Shown here: piece after piece, positions 58,444 through 64,000 of the stretch
Layout of the letters: each line of letters opens with the position of its first letter
Position numbering within the stretch: position 1 is the first letter of the stretch
From: Stutzerimonas kunmingensis
GTDB lineage: Bacteria; Pseudomonadota; Gammaproteobacteria; Pseudomonadales; Pseudomonadaceae
Length of the DNA: 64,000 nt
Reading direction: 5' to 3'
Assembly: GCF_002929225.1 (NCBI RefSeq)
Contig: NZ_PISM01000021.1
Coordinates: 372,001-436,000, forward strand
The notes under the pieces: model-generated
Database searches by the model: none
What the model saw: the letters and a program-made list of their open reading frames with translations, nothing else
What the model was told of the DNA's origin: nothing
Program-made: the position numbers and the translations under genes

Positions 58444-59460
58444 ATGTCCGTGATTGATCTACGAAGCGACACCGTTACCCAGCCCACCGCAGCAATGCGC
58501 GAAGCGATGCTTGCCGCCGAAACCGGTGACGATGTCTATGGCGAAGATCCAACGGTCATTCTGCTCGAACGGCGCCTCGCAGCCGACCTAGGCTTCTCTG
58601 CGGGGATGTTCGTGCCGTCCGGCACCATGAGCAATCTGCTGGCGCTGATGGCGCACTGCGAGCGTGGCGATGAATACATTGTCGGGCAGCAGGCCCATAC
58701 CTACAAATACGAGGGCGGCGGAGCGGCCGTGCTCGGCTCGATCCAGCCCCAGCCGATCGAAATGGAAGCCGACGGAACGCTGGATCTGGCGCGTGTCGAG
58801 GCTGCGATCAAACCAGACAATTTTCACTTCGCCCGCAGTCGCCTGCTCGCGCTGGAAAACACCATGCATGGCAAGGTTCTGCCGCTGGACTACTTGGCCG
58901 CGGCTCGCGACTTCAGCCATCGTCACGGGCTGGCGCTGCACCTCGATGGCGCGCGGCTGTACAACGCTGCGGTGAAGCTCGGCTGCGATGCGTGCGAGAT
59001 CACCCGGCATTTCGATACGGTGTCGGTCTGCCTGTCCAAGGGCCTCGGCGCGCCAGTCGGCTCGGTGCTGTGCGGCAGCGAGGCGTTCATCGCCAAGGCC
59101 CGGCGTCTGCGCAAGATGGTCGGCGGCGGCATGCGCCAGGCCGGCATTCTCGCCGCCGCTGGCTTGTACGCGCTGGAGCACAACATCGGGCGATTGGCCG
59201 ATGACCATCGTCGTGCACTACAGCTCGGCGATCAGTTGGCAGCCCTCGGCTTCGCTGTGGAGCCGGTGCAGACCAACATGGTCTATGTCGAGATGGGGGG
59301 AAAGGCAGCGGCGCTGACGGCCTTCTGCGCGCAGCGTGGCATTCGCCTGACGCCTGCGACTCGGCTGCGGCTGGTTACCCATATGGACCTGCATGACGAG
59401 CATCTTCCGGTAGTGGTGAATGCATTCGCCGAATTTGCCGAAAACATGGGCCGTTGCTGA
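58444..59460 (+). CDS. ltaE: Low-specificity L-threonine aldolase
   Basis: This 338-residue PLP enzyme cleaves threonine to glycine and acetaldehyde. [26 protein letters not shown], and the PLP Lys in [13 protein letters not shown] are family motifs. AGGAGA precedes the ATG. Its product glycine and its position before alaS are typical of this region in Pseudomonas. Confidence 0.94.
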   Translation: MSVIDLRSDTVTQPTAAMREAMLAAETGDDVYGEDPTVILLERRLAADLGFSAGMFVPSGTMSNLLALMAHCERGDEYIVGQQAHTYKYEGGGAAVLGSIQPQPIEMEADGTLDLARVEAAIKPDNFHFARSRLLALENTMHGKVLPLDYLAAARDFSHRHGLALHLDGARLYNAAVKLGCDACEITRHFDTVSVCLSKGLGAPVGSVLCGSEAFIAKARRLRKMVGGGMRQAGILAAAGLYALEHNIGRLADDHRRALQLGDQLAALGFAVEPVQTNMVYVEMGGKAAALTAFCAQRGIRLTPATRLRLVTHMDLHDEHLPVVVNAFAEFAENMGRC

Positions 59461-59516
59461 CGTCGAATTGCTTGATTCAATCGCCTTTATCCCCTATACC
59501 CGGCGCGCAGGCCCGA

Positions 59517-59522
59517 TATAAT
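59517..59522 (+). promoter_or_regulatory. Candidate -10 element upstream of alaS
   Basis: A perfect TATAAT occurs about 108 bases before the alaS ATG, in the short gap after ltaE. No convincing -35 is seen at the right distance, so the promoter is tentative. It would give alaS a long leader. Confidence 0.4.
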
Positions 59523-59629
59523 GCGGCCCTTTGCCGGCTATCCGTTGGGTAGTTGCGAACCGGTTTTGGTAGTCTCGCCTCGCCGTGTCGTTTTGCAGCC
59601 GTTCGGCCGCAGTCCTCTGGAAGAAATCT

Positions 59630-62254
<2,625 letters not shown>

Positions 62255-62373
62255 TTCAGTTACCGTGCTGCGTCCCGCCGGCGCCGTCGAGCGGGTCTGG
62301 TTGAGCCGGTGCTTGGCAGGTTTCGGGGTTGTTTGATTAATGATCGCCCTTCAGGGGCTCTAGGCGGCTAACA

Positions 62374-63612
62374 ATGGCTTTGATCGTACAGAAGTTTGGA
62401 GGCACCTCGGTCGGCACTGTCGAGCGGATCGAGCAGGTGGCCGAGAAGGTCAAGAAGTTCCGCGACGGTGGAGACGATATCGTCGTGGTCGTCTCGGCAA
62501 TGAGTGGCGAAACCAACCGCCTGATCGATCTCGCCAAGCAGATCAGTGATCAGCCGGTCGCCCGAGAATTGGATGTGATGGTTTCCACCGGTGAGCAGGT
62601 GACCATTGCCCTGTTGGCGATGGCGCTTATCAAGCGCGGCGTACCGGCGGTGTCCTACACTGGCAATCAGGTTCGTATCCTCACCGACAGCGCCCATACC
62701 AAGGCACGCATCCTGCAGATCGATGGCCAGCGGATCCAGCGCGACATCAAGGCTGGGCGGGTTGTTGTGGTGGCTGGCTTCCAGGGTGTGGACGAGAAGG
62801 GCAATATCACTACCTTGGGTCGTGGCGGCTCGGATACCACAGGCGTGGCGCTGGCCGCTGCGCTGAAGGCCGACGAATGTCAGATCTATACCGATGTGGA
62901 TGGCGTCTATACCACCGATCCTCGGGTCGTGGCCAAGGCTCAGCGACTGGACAAGATCACCTTCGAGGAGATGCTGGAAATGGCCAGCCTCGGCTCCAAG
63001 GTGCTACAGATTCGGGCGGTTGAGTTCGCCGGTAAGTACAGCGTCCCGCTGCGCGTACTGCACAGTTTTCAGGAGGGTCCGGGTACCCTCATTACCCTTG
63101 ATGAAGAGGAATCCATGGAACAGCCCATCATTTCCGGCATCGCCTTCAACCGCGACGAGGCCAAGCTGACCATCCGTGGGGTCCCGGATACGCCCGGTGT
63201 GGCGTTCAAGATCCTCGGGCCGGTCAGCGCGGCGAACGTTGAGGTGGATATGATCGTGCAGAACGTCGCGCACGATAACACCACCGACTTCACGTTCACT
63301 GTGCATCGCAACGACTACAACAATGCGTTGCAGGTATTGCAGGGCATTGCATCCGAAATGGGCGCTCGTGAGGTCATCGGCGATACGGATATCGCCAAGG
63401 TGTCGATCGTCGGCGTAGGCATGCGTTCGCATGCCGGCGTAGCCAGCCGCATGTTTGAGGCCCTGGCGAAGGAAAATATCAACATTCAGATGATTTCGAC
63501 GTCGGAAATCAAAGTGTCGGTAGTGATCGAGGAGAAGTATCTCGAGCTTGCCGTGCGTGCTTTGCATACTGCGTTCGAACTTGATGCGCCCGCCGGCAAT
63601 ACTGCGGAATGA
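62374..63612 (+). CDS. lysC: Aspartate kinase
   Basis: This 412-residue enzyme makes aspartyl phosphate for lysine, threonine and methionine synthesis. The kinase domain opens ALIVQKFGGTSVGTVERI. The ACT regulatory part contains an internal Met at SMEQPIISGIAF, where a separate beta subunit starts in some species. Length fits the alpha chain. It lies between alaS and rsmA, the standard Pseudomonas order. Confidence 0.96.
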   Translation: MALIVQKFGGTSVGTVERIEQVAEKVKKFRDGGDDIVVVVSAMSGETNRLIDLAKQISDQPVARELDVMVSTGEQVTIALLAMALIKRGVPAVSYTGNQVRILTDSAHTKARILQIDGQRIQRDIKAGRVVVVAGFQGVDEKGNITTLGRGGSDTTGVALAAALKADECQIYTDVDGVYTTDPRVVAKAQRLDKITFEEMLEMASLGSKVLQIRAVEFAGKYSVPLRVLHSFQEGPGTLITLDEEESMEQPIISGIAFNRDEAKLTIRGVPDTPGVAFKILGPVSAANVEVDMIVQNVAHDNTTDFTFTVHRNDYNNALQVLQGIASEMGAREVIGDTDIAKVSIVGVGMRSHAGVASRMFEALAKENINIQMISTSEIKVSVVIEEKYLELAVRALHTAFELDAPAGNTAE

Positions 63613-63616
63613 TTCG

Positions 63617-63644
63617 CAGAAGGCGCGCTAGTCCGCGCCTTCTG
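63617..63644 (+). terminator. Hairpin after lysC (possible terminator)
   Basis: A perfect 11-bp inverted repeat (CAGAAGGCGCG, loop CTAGTC, CGCGCCTTCTG) begins 5 bases after the lysC stop. It is not followed by a T run, so it may end transcription weakly or protect the mRNA. Confidence 0.55.
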
Positions 63645-63791
63645 TCGTATTGGGTCATGCGAAAAGGAACTTTAGGCTCCTGCGCGCGGGTCAATACCTG
63701 TTGAAAGGCTCTAGCTTCATGTTTTACGGACATTTTCCGTATTTATCTTTGCAGACTGTTTACTGAACTGAATCCGTTTAAGGAGAAAGGA

Positions 63792-63977
63792 ATGCTGATT
63801 CTGACTCGCCGGGTTGGAGAAACCCTGATGGTGGGTGACGATGTGACTGTCACCGTGTTGGGTGTGAAAGGAAACCAAGTACGTATCGGCGTCAATGCGC
63901 CCAAGGAGGTGGCGGTGCATCGCGAGGAGATTTACCAACGGATCCAGAAAGAGAAGGATCAGGAACCAAGCCACTAA
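63792..63977 (+). CDS. rsmA: Carbon storage regulator RsmA/CsrA
   Basis: This 61-residue RNA-binding protein represses translation by binding GGA motifs and controls secondary metabolism and motility in Pseudomonas. [36 protein letters not shown] are diagnostic. AAGGAG lies upstream of the ATG. The window ends 23 bp after the stop. Confidence 0.97.
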   Translation: MLILTRRVGETLMVGDDVTVTVLGVKGNQVRIGVNAPKEVAVHREEIYQRIQKEKDQEPSH

Positions 63978-64000
63978 TTTTTCTGTAATTTTCGGCTTTG

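Overview
The window is a high-GC gammaproteobacterial chromosome segment, most like the Pseudomonas stutzeri (Stutzerimonas) group. That placement is inferred from the overall gene set: a napEDABC nitrate reductase operon, a late cobalamin operon of Pseudomonas layout, rsmA/csrA after alaS-lysC, and typical Pseudomonas protein sequences. No 16S rRNA gene is present, so the species call is an inference.

Region 1 (1-8064) is one end of an integrated mobile element. On the minus strand, a tRNA-Gly(CCC) gene is followed by a tyrosine recombinase of the ICEclc/IntB13 type. Only 138 bp further on comes a naphthalene upper-pathway operon in the order nahAa-nahAb-nahAc-nahAd-nahB-nahF, with nahF cut by the window edge. 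These genes oxidise naphthalene to the cis-dihydrodiol and then carry the pathway to salicylaldehyde and salicylate. They are visibly richer in A+T than the chromosome around them. The other end of the element lies outside the window.

Region 2 (8100-26600) is core genome: rsuA, metG, apbC/mrp, a cold-shock gene, dcd, napEDABC, an MFS exporter, sprT, two Yip1-family genes, a DnaJ-like gene, ttcA, and a DAHP synthase gene. Upstream of the DAHP synthase lie a promoter, a 42-codon leader ending in a Tyr-Tyr-Phe-Gly-Tyr-Trp-Phe run, a perfect intrinsic terminator, and a second leader rich in Tyr, Trp and Phe. This looks like a two-leader aromatic-responsive attenuator and is the most interesting regulatory feature here.

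Region 3 (26900-34751) holds cydP-cydA-cydB-cydX-ybgE (cytochrome bd oxidase with its small subunits), a sirtuin, two NlpC/P60 lipoproteins, a NhaD Na+/H+ antiporter and a metallophosphoesterase.

Region 4 (34904-47383) is a cobalamin regulon. A B12 riboswitch precedes btuB, a BtuM-like transporter, cobO, cobB, bluB, a BtuF-like protein without a signal peptide, cobD, cobC, cobQ, cobP, cobT, an alpha-ribazole phosphatase gene and cobS. Most junctions overlap by a few bases, so this is one tightly coupled operon.

Region 5 (47380-64000) holds a divergent LysR/RidA pair, modABC (molybdate uptake, which supplies the cofactor metal of NapA), a periplasmic glutathione peroxidase, a FadL-family porin gene broken by an in-frame amber codon, a sulfurtransferase, rnd-ycgL, small conserved genes, ltaE, alaS, lysC and rsmA.
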